This document shows, in pieces, positions 9,970 through 19,884 of a stretch of DNA of 64,000 nucleotides; the first letter of the stretch is position 1; the number at the start of each line of letters is the position of its first letter. This stretch comes from Limnospira fusiformis SAG 85.79. Its GTDB lineage: Bacteria; Cyanobacteriota; Cyanobacteriia; Cyanobacteriales; Microcoleaceae. The stretch is from NCBI RefSeq assembly GCF_012516315.1, contig NZ_CP051185.1, positions 2,469,403 through 2,533,402 on the forward strand. Direction: 5' to 3'. The translations under genes and the position numbers were made by a program. The notes beneath the pieces were generated by a model. That model did no database searches and was not told the DNA's origin. It saw nothing but the letters and a program-made list of their open reading frames with translations.

Positions 9970-10578
9970 ATTGCCAGATATGTCAAACCCAAGGAAGCGG
10001 CTCAAATCCTTGGAGTCCATGAAAGAATACTCCGCAGATGGGACAAAAATGGCTCAATCGAGACCATCAGAACCCCCGCTGGGCAACGACGATACAACGT
10101 TGAGTCATATTCTGATTCCATATCAGGCAGTGACAAACGCAAAGTCGTTATCTATGCCAGAGTTAGTAGCCGCGCCCAGCAGTCCGACCTCAACCGACAG
10201 GTGGCCGCACTGTCCAACCTCTACCCCGAAGCAGAAGTCGTCTCAGAAATCCGAGGCGGGCTCAACTTCAAGGGAAAGAAAATGCTGGCCTTACTGGGAC
10301 ATCATTTGTCAGGAGATGTCCGCATGGTTGTCGTTGCCCACAAAGACTGATTGGCAATATGGGGATTTGACTTGTTTCGATGGCTCTGTGAGCAAAACAG
10401 GTGTTCACTCATGGTTCTCAACCAGACAAGTCTCAGTCCAGAACGAGAAATGGTTGAGGACATCCTCGCCATCCTCCACTGCTTCAGTTCCCGATTATAC
10501 GGACGGAGTAAATACAAAACTCAGGTCAAAGAAGATCCGGATTTACCCCAGCCCCGAGCTAAATCAAGTCTGGCGTAA
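9970..10578 (+). pseudogene. tnpA: IS607 TnpA serine recombinase, nonsense-interrupted
   Basis: The frame reads YVKPKEAAQILGVH...LRRWDKNG (MerR-type helix-turn-helix), then KVVIYARVSSRAQQSDLNRQ (serine recombinase start, catalytic Ser in ARVSS), then VVAHKD followed by TGA at 10348-10350 and LAIWGFDLF. The family has HKDRL at this place, so a CGA Arg codon has become TGA. After it the frame stays open to TAA at 10576-10578. No ATG/GTG/TTG lies in the correct upstream position; an ATT at 9970 is where a Met would be expected. Two lesions make an active recombinase unlikely. The larger overlapping frame in this stretch is only an upstream extension of tnpB. Confidence 0.8.
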
Positions 10579-11650
10579 ATGGCTGGCTGCTTGTCGGTAT
10601 TGCTACAACCAAGCAATTGCATTATCCCGGAGTGGTAAACGACTAAGCAAGTTAAAGTTACGCAATAAAGTGATGCAGAGCGACTTACCCGAATGGGTCA
10701 AAGAAACACCCTGCCACATTCGGCAAAATGCCATCTTTGATGCCTATCAGGCTTTGAGCGCCAGTCCTGATGCCAGGTTTAGAAGTTGTCGTGACAGCTC
10801 TCAAGGGATTAAGTTCAATAATACTAATTTCTCTTCAGGGAGTTGGTATCCAAGACTCACGAAAGGATTAACTTTCATGGTTTCCGAAGCTATCCCTAAA
10901 ACTTGCGGGCAAGGGACTCAGTTGGTGTTTACCAAAGGTCGATGGTTGGCGATTTTCCCTGAACCAGTTGCCGTTACCCCAACTGAAGCGAATGGCGTAA
11001 TTGCATTAGACCCGGGTGTGCGAACTTTCATAACTGGGTTTGATGGCTCTCGATTTCTGGAATTGGGCTCCGGGGATATTGGACGCATTACTAGGCTATG
11101 TCAACATTTGGATGATTTGATGAGCCGAATCGCCAAGGAACCCTGTCGTTCAAGAAGGCGACGGATGAGGCAAGCGGCTCAACGAATGAGAACCAAAATC
11201 CGCAATCTAGTTGATGAAGCCCACAAACAAATTGCTCACTACTTGACTCACAACTACAGCATAATTTTTCTGCCGACCTTCGAGACTTCCAACATGGTTG
11301 CCAAAGCCAAGCGGAAAATCAAATCCAAGACTGCCCGCGCCATGCTGACATGGGCGCATTATCGATTCAAACTAACCCTGAGACATCAAGCCGAGATAAC
11401 TGGAACCACAGTTGTAGATGTGACGGAAGAATACACCAGCAAAACCTGTACTCACTGTGGTCACATGCATTCCCAGCTAGGTGGCTCAAAAGTGTTCCGA
11501 TGTCCGGAGTGCGGGTTCACTCTACCCAGGGACTGGAACGGTGCTTTTGGAATCTTTCTAAAAGCTTTGCGGGATACCGCCTCTGTTACCTTAACGGGTA
11601 ATAGTGCTATCGTCGCATTGTCAGGCAATAGCCGGATAAATGTCGCGTAA
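10454..11650 (+). CDS. tnpB: TnpB RNA-guided endonuclease (IS607-associated)
   Basis: From a TTG at 10454 the protein is 398 residues, a normal TnpB size; the recognisable family sequence starts around KLRSKKIRIYPSPELNQVW, so the precise start is open. RuvC-like triad candidates are Asp in ALDPGVRTF (about residue 186), Glu in LPTFETSN (about 277) and Asp in LPRDWNGAFG (about 360), with spacing close to the well-studied ISDra2 TnpB. A CTHC...CPEC zinc-binding pair lies between the last two. No stop or shift is seen. In this family the 3' end of the gene and the flank beyond 11650 usually specify the omega RNA guide; its exact end is not visible here. Confidence 0.85.
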   Translation: MRTSSPSSTASVPDYTDGVNTKLRSKKIRIYPSPELNQVWRKWLAACRYCYNQAIALSRSGKRLSKLKLRNKVMQSDLPEWVKETPCHIRQNAIFDAYQALSASPDARFRSCRDSSQGIKFNNTNFSSGSWYPRLTKGLTFMVSEAIPKTCGQGTQLVFTKGRWLAIFPEPVAVTPTEANGVIALDPGVRTFITGFDGSRFLELGSGDIGRITRLCQHLDDLMSRIAKEPCRSRRRRMRQAAQRMRTKIRNLVDEAHKQIAHYLTHNYSIIFLPTFETSNMVAKAKRKIKSKTARAMLTWAHYRFKLTLRHQAEITGTTVVDVTEEYTSKTCTHCGHMHSQLGGSKVFRCPECGFTLPRDWNGAFGIFLKALRDTASVTLTGNSAIVALSGNSRINVA

Positions 11651-11855
11651 ATGTATCAGCAGCCAGATTCTCCGTTTCCCCATATTATTGATGTGTCTGA
11701 CGCACCCGGCGATAATGCGCTAAAATTCTCTTCGGGTTTTTTCGTAATTGTCAATCTGTGCCTTGCCAATCAATCCCGACACTGGTTTATTGGGATCAGG
11801 CAGGCCTTATCAAAAACCATAGCGATAACCCCGAAATAATAGCTAAAAAAATACT

Positions 11856-12848
11856 ATGTCTGATTCCCCAACCCCCGAAACCTCTTCAGAAGCTATCCCT
11901 AACTCCGGGTCAAAAACCCGCCAGTTACTAGGGATGAAAGGGGCCGCCCCCGGAGAAACATCCATCTGGAAAATTCGCCTGCAACTGATGAAACCAATCA
12001 CCTGGATTCCCCTAATTTGGGGTGTAGTCTGTGGTGCGGCTTCCTCTGGAGGCTATAGCTGGACACTAGAAGATATCCTTAAAGCAGCCGCCTGTATGCT
12101 GCTGTCGGGTCCTTTAATGGCAGGGTATACCCAAACCCTCAACGACTTCTACGATCGCGACCTAGATGCCATTAACGAGCCATATCGCCCTATTCCCTCC
12201 GGTGCAATTTCCATCCCTCAAGTCGTATCCCAGATTCTGATTCTCCTGGCTGCAGGTATCGGTCTTGCCTATATCCTAGATGTCTGGGCAGGTCATGAGT
12301 TCCCCATGGTCACAGTTCTCTGTATTGGCGGCGCTTTCGTTTCCTATATCTACTCTGCGCCTCCCCTAAAACTCAAGAAAAACGGCTGGTTAGGTAACTA
12401 TGCTCTCGGAGCCAGTTATATTGCCCTTCCCTGGTGGGCGGGTCATGCCCTATTCGGAGAACTCAACCCCACTATTGTGGTACTCACCCTATTCTACAGC
12501 TTGGCGGGGCTAGGTATTGCCATTGTTAACGACTTTAAGAGTGTCGAAGGCGATCGCCAACTTGGCTTACAATCCCTCCCCGTTATGTTTGGCGTAACCA
12601 CCGCCGCCTGGATCTGTGTATTAATGATTGACATTTTTCAAGCCGGAGTTGCCCTATACTTGATCAGCATTAAGCAAAACCTTTATGCCACCATCTTGTT
12701 ATTACTCGTGATTCCACAAATTACCTTCCAGGATATGTATTTTATTCGCAATCCCCTGGAAAATGATGTTAAATATCAGGCAAGCGCTCAACCTTTCCTT
12801 GTCCTAGGAATGTTGGTTGTGGGTTTAGCCCTAGGTCATGCAGTTTAG
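11856..12848 (+). CDS. chlG: chlorophyll synthase
   Basis: 330 residues, the usual length. Transfers a phytyl or geranylgeranyl chain from the diphosphate to chlorophyllide a, the last step of chlorophyll a synthesis, in the thylakoid membrane. UbiA-type polyprenyltransferase with about nine membrane segments. The first Asp-rich motif is NDFYDRDLDAINEP and the second is NDFKSVEGDR, both complete. SAPPLKLKKNGWLGN is a typical cyanobacterial ChlG stretch. Stands alone; upstream is the IS607 relic, downstream a PBP gene after about 175 bp. Confidence 0.97.
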   Translation: MSDSPTPETSSEAIPNSGSKTRQLLGMKGAAPGETSIWKIRLQLMKPITWIPLIWGVVCGAASSGGYSWTLEDILKAAACMLLSGPLMAGYTQTLNDFYDRDLDAINEPYRPIPSGAISIPQVVSQILILLAAGIGLAYILDVWAGHEFPMVTVLCIGGAFVSYIYSAPPLKLKKNGWLGNYALGASYIALPWWAGHALFGELNPTIVVLTLFYSLAGLGIAIVNDFKSVEGDRQLGLQSLPVMFGVTTAAWICVLMIDIFQAGVALYLISIKQNLYATILLLLVIPQITFQDMYFIRNPLENDVKYQASAQPFLVLGMLVVGLALGHAV

Positions 12849-13024
12849 TGGGGGAGCAATTGGTGCGTCAGATGAACCAGATTTTGCCTTGACCTATCTC
12901 ATGGATTTCTCCGACGCACCCTACCAGCTTATCAATAACGCTTTTCAAGATTATATCTGGGCAATTGCCACCAGTCGTTTTTCCTCCCCTTTTAGCAAGG
13001 GGCTTCCCACATAAGGAGGTTTAC

Positions 13025-15145
13025 GTGACAGAATTTTCCCCAAAAATTACCGACGAATCTAGGGATAGTCAAAATACTATGCCCCCTACCTCCGTTTTGC
13101 ACCAAGACTCCGAGGCTCCAGCCCCGCCTCCCCCTGCCGAAACCCCCCTGGGGGTAGGACCCCGTCGCCGTCCAATTAGGCGTTGGCAATGGAAACCTCG
13201 CCCTAGATTGTGGATAGGCGTTGGTATCATTACTATAGTCGGAAGTGCGATCGCATTAGGAGCTTATCAGTTCCATCGCCTTGAACAAAGTTTACCCGAG
13301 ATTTCTGACCTATCAGCCTACAACCGAGATGGAACCCTAACCATTCAAGCCGCAGATGGTACCATTATCATGCAAACCGGACCATCTACCAGGGAGCAGG
13401 TATCTCTCGACCAGATCCCAGAGGAGTTAGTCCAGGCATTTATTGCCATAGAAGACCGACGCTTCTATGAACATCGTGGCATTGACTACCAAGGTATTAT
13501 CAGAGCTTTATCCGCTAATGTCATGGCTACAGGTGTAGTCCAGGGAGGTAGCACCATCACTCAACAATTGGCTCGGATGGTGTTTTTAGACCATGAACGC
13601 AGCCTGACTCGTAAACTTAGGGAAGCTATCCTCGCTCAAAAACTTGAGAAAACTCTCACCAAAGAAGAAATCCTCGAACGCTATCTTAATTTAGTCTATT
13701 TGGGTTCGGGAGCTTATGGGGTAGCTGATGCAGCTTGGGTCTATTTCAGCAAACCCGTAGAACAACTCACCCTCTCGGAAATGGCTACCTTGGCGGGTTT
13801 GCCTCCCGCTCCTAGTCAATATTCGCCCCTGGTGAATTTAGACCTAGCTACCGAACGCCGGAATGTTGTACTGCGCCGAATGCAGGAAATGGGCATGATT
13901 TCTGAGGGTCGCGCCAATTCACTGATTCAAAGTGACCTAGTTGTAAATCCTAGCCCCCATAAACGTCTACAGGTTAAGGCTCCCTATTTCGCTAATTTTA
14001 TTCAAAAGGAACTACCATTATTTGTATCAAAAGAAGCCCTAGAAATTGGGGGCTTGGTGGTGGAAACGAGTTTAAATCTGCAATGGCAGGAAATAGCCGA
14101 GCAGGTTGTTAGAGAAGCCGTAAAAATAGACGGGCGCGCCGCTGGGTTTGACCAAGCCGCATTAGTGGCGATCGACCCTACTACCGGAGAAGTTCAAGCT
14201 ATGGTAGGGGGTGCAAATTACGGGGAAAGTCAGTTTAATCGCGTGACCCAAGCTCAACGACAGCCCGGATCGACTTTTAAAGGGTTGGTCTATGCGGCGG
14301 CGATCGCAGCAGGTTTCTCCCCCTATGATAGCTACAATGATGAACCCTATCGAGTCGATGGATATCGCCCCCAAAACTATGGAAACCGTTACGGTGGTTG
14401 GCGATCGATGCTTAACGCCCTCAGTAATTCCACTAATGTTATTGCCGTTAGAGTCCTAATTGATGTCGGCTTTGAACCCGTTATTTCTCTCGGTACGAGC
14501 ATGGGTATCAAATCTGAACTCAAACCCACCTATTCCCTCGCCTTGGGAGCCTATGAAGTTAATCTTTTGGAACTAACCAACGCCTACGGAACCCTCGCCG
14601 CCCAAGGCCAATATATCCCCGCTCATGGTATCCGCCGAGTCATCAACCAGAAAGGCGAAACTATCTATCAGGCTCAGTTTACACCTAAACAAGTTCTTGA
14701 CCCCGACAGCGCCGCTATTACTACCTGGATGCTAACTGGTGTGGTACGCAACGGCACAGGTGGGGCCGCTTACCTTGCCGATCGCGATGTCGCAGGTAAA
14801 ACTGGCACTTCTGAACAAGCTAGGGATCTCTGGTTTATTGGTTATATTCCGCAACTGGTGGCGGGAGTATGGCTAGGAAACGACAACAATGATCGCACTT
14901 GGGGCGCTAGTAGTACCGCCGCCTTTAATTGGCGTGAGTTTATGAAACGAGTAGTTGAGGATTTACCCGTTGAGGAGTTTCCGGAACTTCCCGACCTCGA
15001 CAGCCACCGGGGAAGCATTAAAGCTAAACCCCATCAACCTAAATGGGTACAAACTGGACCGGCCGCCATTCGTCCTGATGATGACGACTACCACAAACAT
15101 ATTAATAACTCCAGCGACTATGGAAATGATGGCTATTACTACTAA
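13025..15145 (+). CDS. class A penicillin-binding protein (PBP1-type)
   Basis: Bifunctional peptidoglycan glycosyltransferase/transpeptidase. I place the start at GTG 13025 because AAGGAGG lies 6 nt upstream of it; the frame is open 60 nt further up without a better site. Order: proline-rich cytoplasmic tail, one membrane anchor (WIGVGIITIVGSAIALGAY), GT51 domain with EDRRFYEHRGID and GGSTITQQLA, then transpeptidase with GSTFK (SxxK), SNSTN (SxN) and AGKTGTSE (KTG). All catalytic motifs are present. About 706 residues, normal for cyanobacterial PBP1s. The C-terminal tail is Asp/His/Tyr-rich and probably disordered. Confidence 0.95.
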   Translation: MTEFSPKITDESRDSQNTMPPTSVLHQDSEAPAPPPPAETPLGVGPRRRPIRRWQWKPRPRLWIGVGIITIVGSAIALGAYQFHRLEQSLPEISDLSAYNRDGTLTIQAADGTIIMQTGPSTREQVSLDQIPEELVQAFIAIEDRRFYEHRGIDYQGIIRALSANVMATGVVQGGSTITQQLARMVFLDHERSLTRKLREAILAQKLEKTLTKEEILERYLNLVYLGSGAYGVADAAWVYFSKPVEQLTLSEMATLAGLPPAPSQYSPLVNLDLATERRNVVLRRMQEMGMISEGRANSLIQSDLVVNPSPHKRLQVKAPYFANFIQKELPLFVSKEALEIGGLVVETSLNLQWQEIAEQVVREAVKIDGRAAGFDQAALVAIDPTTGEVQAMVGGANYGESQFNRVTQAQRQPGSTFKGLVYAAAIAAGFSPYDSYNDEPYRVDGYRPQNYGNRYGGWRSMLNALSNSTNVIAVRVLIDVGFEPVISLGTSMGIKSELKPTYSLALGAYEVNLLELTNAYGTLAAQGQYIPAHGIRRVINQKGETIYQAQFTPKQVLDPDSAAITTWMLTGVVRNGTGGAAYLADRDVAGKTGTSEQARDLWFIGYIPQLVAGVWLGNDNNDRTWGASSTAAFNWREFMKRVVEDLPVEEFPELPDLDSHRGSIKAKPHQPKWVQTGPAAIRPDDDDYHKHINNSSDYGNDGYYY

Positions 15146-15247
15146 CCACTCCCTGTGCGTAGGCAGGCCGGTTTACTGATTTTTGCCGATTCAGCTAAAA
15201 TTCAGTCAGAATAACAATAAATCTCTTTACAGGAGCTTTCTCTAATC

Positions 15248-15460
15248 ATGGATGAACTGACACCCATCTTCAAAGAATTTACCCAAGATCCGATCTCGTT
15301 TTTGGGTGGCTTTGTCTCTAGCGTCCTGCGACTCAACTTATCAGAAGACCCAGTGAAAAGCTGGTTAGAAAAGGAAACCGGAACCCCAGTCTCTTCCTCA
15401 ACCTCTGACCGAGACAATAATGGCTCGAGTAATGGGCCTCAATCAATTACCATTGACTAA
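15248..15460 (+). CDS. conserved small cyanobacterial protein, 70 residues
   Basis: MDELTPIFKEFTQDPISFLGGFVSSVLRLNLSEDP-type N-terminus (amphipathic helices) followed by a short Ser/Asn/Asp-rich tail. An AGGAG lies about 10 nt before the ATG. The pattern of a compact conserved N-terminus and low-complexity tail is seen in small proteins of many cyanobacteria, but I know no function. No membrane segment. Lies alone between the PBP and porin genes. Confidence 0.65.
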   Translation: MDELTPIFKEFTQDPISFLGGFVSSVLRLNLSEDPVKSWLEKETGTPVSSSTSDRDNNGSSNGPQSITID

Positions 15461-15621
15461 ACAGCCGGCTATATTTTCACCGAGAAACTATTGTCCCTGA
15501 GCGCTAATGTTCAACCTCTGCGCCTTGAGTACCAGCAACCCTCTTTCATAGCCGAGGTTGGCGTAGCTGTCGCATACGGCTTAATATGTTGGCAGGTGTT
15601 AATTCTGAGGAGTGTTGTTCT

Positions 15622-17223
15622 ATGAGCAAATTATGGGGCTATAGTTTCTGGTCAAAAGTAGCAATGATTCTTCCCCTTACCAGTGCGATCGCTTCTATTA
15701 TCCATACCAATACAGCGATCGCCCAACTCTCCGAAGACATCATTAGCAGCGATGACCTAGTAGAAGTTCAGGGACAAGTTACCTCCGTTTCCCAACTCTC
15801 AGACGTTCAACCCACAGACTGGGCATTTCAAGCCCTACAATCCCTAGTTGAACGCTATGGCTGCATAGCAGGATATCCCGACGGAACCTATAGAGGCAAC
15901 CGCGCGATGACCCGCTACGAATTCGCCGCCGGACTCAACGCCTGTTTAGAAAGAATTAACGAACTGATCGCCGCCTCCGTAGTTGATAAAGTCACCCGTG
16001 AAGATCTCGCCGTCCTCCAACGTCTCCAGGAGGAATTTGCCGCCGAACTCGCCACCTTGGGAGGTCGTATCTTCGCCCTTGAAGCCAGAACCGCAGAATT
16101 AGAAGCTAACCAATTTTCCACTACCACCATATTCGGTGGTGAAGCCATCTTCGGCTTTGCGGGTGCTGTAGGCGGAGACCCTCCCGGCACCGGAGACAAC
16201 CATCAAGCTACCCTCCACTATCTCCTGCGTCTCGGAACCGTATCTTCCTTTAGTGGTCTGGACCGTCTCCGCATAGGCTTCGTTTCCGGTAACTTTGAAA
16301 ACAGAGGATTAGCCGGAACCGTCGAAAATCCAGGGTTTGGAAATATGGCTCTGCTGTCATACCAAACTGATACCAATGATCAACTATTCCTCGATTACCT
16401 AGAATATAGATTTCCCGCCTTTAATAACCGGGTAGTCTTCACCGTCCGCCCCGTAGGATTTAGTCTCAGCAACGTCCTCACTGCTAACTCACCCTTTTTT
16501 GATAGCGGTCGGGGTGCTATTTCCCGCTTTGGCGAGGGTAGCCCCCTATTTAAAATCGGCGCTTTAGATGGAGGCGCTGGGTTCGATTGGTTAGTTGCCG
16601 ATAGGGTGCGACTACAGGTAGCCTATGGGACTCGCGGCAGCTCCGATGCCAGACTCGGCATTAGTCATTCCGATCATAGTGCTTTAGGAGTACAATTGTT
16701 ACTCAAGCCCAGTGCTAACACCTTGGCAGGTTTAACCTATATTAATGCCTACTCTGCCAATGGTCGCTTAGACACCCTCACCGGAAGTTTTAGCGCCGAT
16801 ACCTCCGGTTTACTCGATGAACCTATGAACTTTAATGCAGTAGGGGGGTCATTCCAGTGGCGTATCAAGTCTAATATCACCCTCGCAGCCTTTGGGGGCG
16901 TGACCTTTGGGGAATCAACCACCAGCAACGCCTATGCCAACACTACTACCTACAGCCTTTCTCTGGGTTGGTCTGAACCCTTCGGCCGTAATGGCGACCT
17001 ATTTGCCTTTATCTTTGGTCAACCGCCTAAACTGGTAGCCGGCCGTAATTTGCCCTTGGGAGAAGATCGCGATACCTCCTTACACTTCGAGACTTTCTAC
17101 CGTTTCCGTGTCAGTGATTATATCTGGGTGACACCGGGTGTATTTATGGTGACCAATCCAGAACATAATGCTAATAATGACACAGTTGTAATCGGTGTTT
17201 TGCGTACCACATTCTTATTTTAA
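15622..17223 (+). CDS. SLH-domain outer-membrane porin (iron uptake porin family)
   Basis: Start chosen at ATG 15622, preceded by TGAGGAG, giving MSKLWGYSFW and a signal peptide ending near NTAIAQL; an upstream TTG at 15586 is less likely. An SLH domain follows (DVQPTDWAFQALQSLVERYG...GYPDGTYRGNRAMTRYEFAA), which binds the cell-wall polymer. Next is a coiled coil (LQEEFAAELATLGGRIFALE) and a C-terminal beta-barrel of alternating amphipathic strands ending in a terminal aromatic (TTFLF). This is the standard layout of cyanobacterial Slr1841/iron-uptake porins. Acts in the outer membrane. 9 bp before the next gene; possibly co-transcribed. Confidence 0.92.
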   Translation: MSKLWGYSFWSKVAMILPLTSAIASIIHTNTAIAQLSEDIISSDDLVEVQGQVTSVSQLSDVQPTDWAFQALQSLVERYGCIAGYPDGTYRGNRAMTRYEFAAGLNACLERINELIAASVVDKVTREDLAVLQRLQEEFAAELATLGGRIFALEARTAELEANQFSTTTIFGGEAIFGFAGAVGGDPPGTGDNHQATLHYLLRLGTVSSFSGLDRLRIGFVSGNFENRGLAGTVENPGFGNMALLSYQTDTNDQLFLDYLEYRFPAFNNRVVFTVRPVGFSLSNVLTANSPFFDSGRGAISRFGEGSPLFKIGALDGGAGFDWLVADRVRLQVAYGTRGSSDARLGISHSDHSALGVQLLLKPSANTLAGLTYINAYSANGRLDTLTGSFSADTSGLLDEPMNFNAVGGSFQWRIKSNITLAAFGGVTFGESTTSNAYANTTTYSLSLGWSEPFGRNGDLFAFIFGQPPKLVAGRNLPLGEDRDTSLHFETFYRFRVSDYIWVTPGVFMVTNPEHNANNDTVVIGVLRTTFLF

Positions 17224-17232
17224 TCATTTTTC

Positions 17233-18864
17233 ATGGATGAACTGAGGCTGCGACTGATTCTTGAAAACCAACCCGAAAGGCTAATTCCAGTCGATCGCAA
17301 TGAATTTATTATTGGGCGATCGCCTGAGTGTAACTTGCAACTGCCTTTTATTGAAGTATCGCGCCGTCATACCCGCATTTATAAAGGGACTGATGGTGGT
17401 TGGTGGGTGGAAGATTTAGGTAGTAAAAACGGCACTTGTCTAAATGATATATCCTTAGCCCAGCCTCACCCCCTCAAAGTTAACGACCAGTTGCGAATTG
17501 ATCAGATCCGCTTAGATATCCTACCACCAGATACCAAGAAAAATGGCGGGCGCAAAATTGGGACTCTGGTGGAAGGAACTAATTTAATTGGTCGGGTTCA
17601 GGATCTGAAACAACAATGGATTCAAAGTAACACCCAATTTGATGAGGACATTAATAATTATCGTCGCTCTGTAGCCCGCCTACAAGACCTAGTAGAAATT
17701 GCTAAATGTTTGAATAGTGCTGAGTCTATTGATGCCATTTTCTCACAAACTCAGTCCGTGATTTTTCATGATATCCCCATTATTGAACGCTTGGCTTTAC
17801 TGGTTGACCTCAATGGCGACGGACAACTAGAACTCGTCAAAGTTGCCTCCAAAAAATCCAGTCACAGCCTAGATATCTATAATGATGGAAGTTGGATTAG
17901 TCGCAGTATTTGTAAGCGAGTTTTTCGTGACAAAATCGCCATTAAAACCGCTGATGCCCAACAGGATACACGCTTTGAAAGTGAACCCAGTATCCTGGTT
18001 AAAGATATCAGATCTTGCATTGCAGTTCCCCTGTGGGATGAGGATAATGTGGTGGGTGTTTTATATGGAGATGCTCATTTTTCCTTTGAATACTGGACTC
18101 GTGGCGGTGATGAAGATTTGAGCTTTTTCTCAGCTTTGGGAAATTTAGTGGCTGCTAGTATTCAACGTTGGTTACTTACTCAAAAATTGCAGCAGGAAGG
18201 CACTATCCGTCAACGTCTTGAACGCTACCACACCCCGGCGGTCGTACAGCATTTAATCAATGTGGGCGCTTTAGACAATGGACGTTTGCCTTCCACAGAT
18301 GCTGAAATTAGTATCTTATTTGCTGATATTGTCGGTTTTACAGCCCTTTCGGAACGCTTACCTGCTAATGAATTAGCTACATTACTTAATGCTTTTTTTG
18401 AGGAAATGTTGCAGGAAGTTTTTGCCCTGGGAGGAACTTTAGATAAGTTTATTGGTGATTGTATTATGGCGTTTTTTGGCGCGCCCGAACCCCAAGCAGA
18501 CCACGCAGAACGCGCTGTTAATGCCTCTTTGGGAATGTTAGAACGCCTGGAACAACTCAACGCTAAAGGCAAGTTATCCGAACCACTACAACTGCGAATT
18601 GCTATTAATAGCGGTAGGGCAGTAGTTGGGGATGTCGGTAGCTCCCAACGAGTAGATTATACCGTATTGGGGGGAACAATTAATTTGGCGGCGAGAATGG
18701 AGCCGATTTGTCCCCCAGGAAAGTGTGTCATTAGTCAGGCGACTTATCAAATGTTGCGATCGCCTGAGCAATTTGCTCTAATGGGAGACTACACCTTTAA
18801 AGGCATTGATCATCCCGTCACCATTTATCAAAATGTGGAAGTTGGAAAACCTGGATCACCCTAG
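17233..18864 (+). CDS. FHA-GAF-class III adenylate/guanylate cyclase
   Basis: 543 residues. Residues about 1-95 are an FHA phosphothreonine-binding domain (IIGRSPECNLQL, SRRHTRI, DLGSKNGT). About 150-310 is a GAF sensor domain. About 355-535 is the class III cyclase catalytic domain: ISILFADIVGFTALSE holds the first metal-binding Asp, FIGDCIMAFFGAP the second, and DYTVLGGTINLAARME the transition-state Asn/Arg region. Likely makes cAMP in the cytoplasm; the choice of ATP or GTP cannot be settled from sequence alone. FHA-GAF-cyclase proteins are common in filamentous cyanobacteria. Confidence 0.93.
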   Translation: MDELRLRLILENQPERLIPVDRNEFIIGRSPECNLQLPFIEVSRRHTRIYKGTDGGWWVEDLGSKNGTCLNDISLAQPHPLKVNDQLRIDQIRLDILPPDTKKNGGRKIGTLVEGTNLIGRVQDLKQQWIQSNTQFDEDINNYRRSVARLQDLVEIAKCLNSAESIDAIFSQTQSVIFHDIPIIERLALLVDLNGDGQLELVKVASKKSSHSLDIYNDGSWISRSICKRVFRDKIAIKTADAQQDTRFESEPSILVKDIRSCIAVPLWDEDNVVGVLYGDAHFSFEYWTRGGDEDLSFFSALGNLVAASIQRWLLTQKLQQEGTIRQRLERYHTPAVVQHLINVGALDNGRLPSTDAEISILFADIVGFTALSERLPANELATLLNAFFEEMLQEVFALGGTLDKFIGDCIMAFFGAPEPQADHAERAVNASLGMLERLEQLNAKGKLSEPLQLRIAINSGRAVVGDVGSSQRVDYTVLGGTINLAARMEPICPPGKCVISQATYQMLRSPEQFALMGDYTFKGIDHPVTIYQNVEVGKPGSP

Positions 18865-18874
18865 TCTAATTGGA

Positions 18875-19795
18875 TTAATTCCGGTGATTATTAATATGTC
18901 TAACTCTCGCCCCCGCCCATTGCAATTTTTCCCGCAGGGTTTGATAAAACGAATAGTCCTCCCGCAGAATGATAAATTGAGCCTGACAGTCTGCTTTCCT
19001 CACATCAACCCGCTGTCCCGGCCAAATCGATGTGGCCAATACCCCATCAGTCCATAATTTAGTATCATGTTCGAGGTCAGCTAGGGGCCAAATACTGACC
19101 ACTGACCCCGAAGGAATTACCACAGGACGACTGGAAAAGCTGAGGGGACAAATGGGACTAACAGTGATCGCATCCATCCCCGGATGCACAATCGGACCGC
19201 CTGCAGACGCATTATAGCAGGTAGATCCCGTGGGGGTTCCCACAATTAAGCCATCCCCTTGATATTGATCAATTACTTCCCCGTCAACTTCCATTTCTAA
19301 GATAGAAGTAGGCATTCGATACGCAGAAGCAGGCTTTACGCACATCTCATTAAGGGCTAAAAAGCGATCGCTTAACGGTTCCAGGTTATGGCGGGAACCT
19401 TCAAAAACCGCCGCCTGTAACATCATCCGCTGTCCGATAGCGTAGCGATCCTCAAATAAACGATCTATAACCGTTTCCGTATCCTCTATATCCTCAAAGG
19501 ACTCTGTTAAAAATCCTAAATGCCCCCCCACATTCGCCGCTAAAATGGGGATACCTACTTCCGCTAAATGTCGCGCCGCCGCTAAAGCTGTTCCATCCCC
19601 CCCTAATACCACCGCCAAATCAATAGGACTACTACTAGAAGCTAGAAACACCGGATAGGGGTTATCTTTCGCCCCACTCGGTCCCATCAGAACCTGACAT
19701 CCCCGCTGTTCAAATTGTTTGGCGTACTGTTGCGCCCAACGCTGACTCAGCCTATCCCTAGATTTATGAGCAATGATGACTTGTTTAATCTGCAC
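18875..19795 (-). CDS. nadK: NAD(+) kinase
   Basis: 306 residues. Phosphorylates NAD to NADP. The GGDGT motif (VVLGGDGTALAAARHL), the NVGGHLGFLTE loop and the GDGLIVGTPTGSTCYN substrate-binding segment are all present. Convergent with the cyclase gene, with only 10 bp between them. Cyanobacteria usually carry two NAD kinases; which paralogue this is cannot be told here. Confidence 0.95.
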   Translation of the reverse strand: MQIKQVIIAHKSRDRLSQRWAQQYAKQFEQRGCQVLMGPSGAKDNPYPVFLASSSSPIDLAVVLGGDGTALAAARHLAEVGIPILAANVGGHLGFLTESFEDIEDTETVIDRLFEDRYAIGQRMMLQAAVFEGSRHNLEPLSDRFLALNEMCVKPASAYRMPTSILEMEVDGEVIDQYQGDGLIVGTPTGSTCYNASAGGPIVHPGMDAITVSPICPLSFSSRPVVIPSGSVVSIWPLADLEHDTKLWTDGVLATSIWPGQRVDVRKADCQAQFIILREDYSFYQTLREKLQWAGARVRHINNHRN

Positions 19796-19884
19796 AGTCC
19801 CAGTTAACCTTGGTTTAATCTATGATTATCCACCAAAACTGCCGAACACAGCAATTGTCTGATTCTCTGTTTTTTTAACTCGCC

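Larger units (their letters stand above)
9943..11700 (+). mobile_element. IS607-family insertion sequence (broken tnpA, tnpB present)
   Basis: A MerR-like/serine recombinase frame followed by an overlapping TnpB frame is the IS607 gene order. The ends are not defined: IS607 elements lack terminal inverted repeats, and I give approximate limits around the genes. It lies between the intron-split gene and chlG. The recombinase is inactivated by a nonsense codon; see the two gene entries. Confidence 0.8.

Noticed and set aside
9956..10453. N-terminal 166-residue extension of TnpB
   Set aside because: It is a shifted frame over tnpA; the tnpA frame has clear MerR and serine-recombinase motifs.
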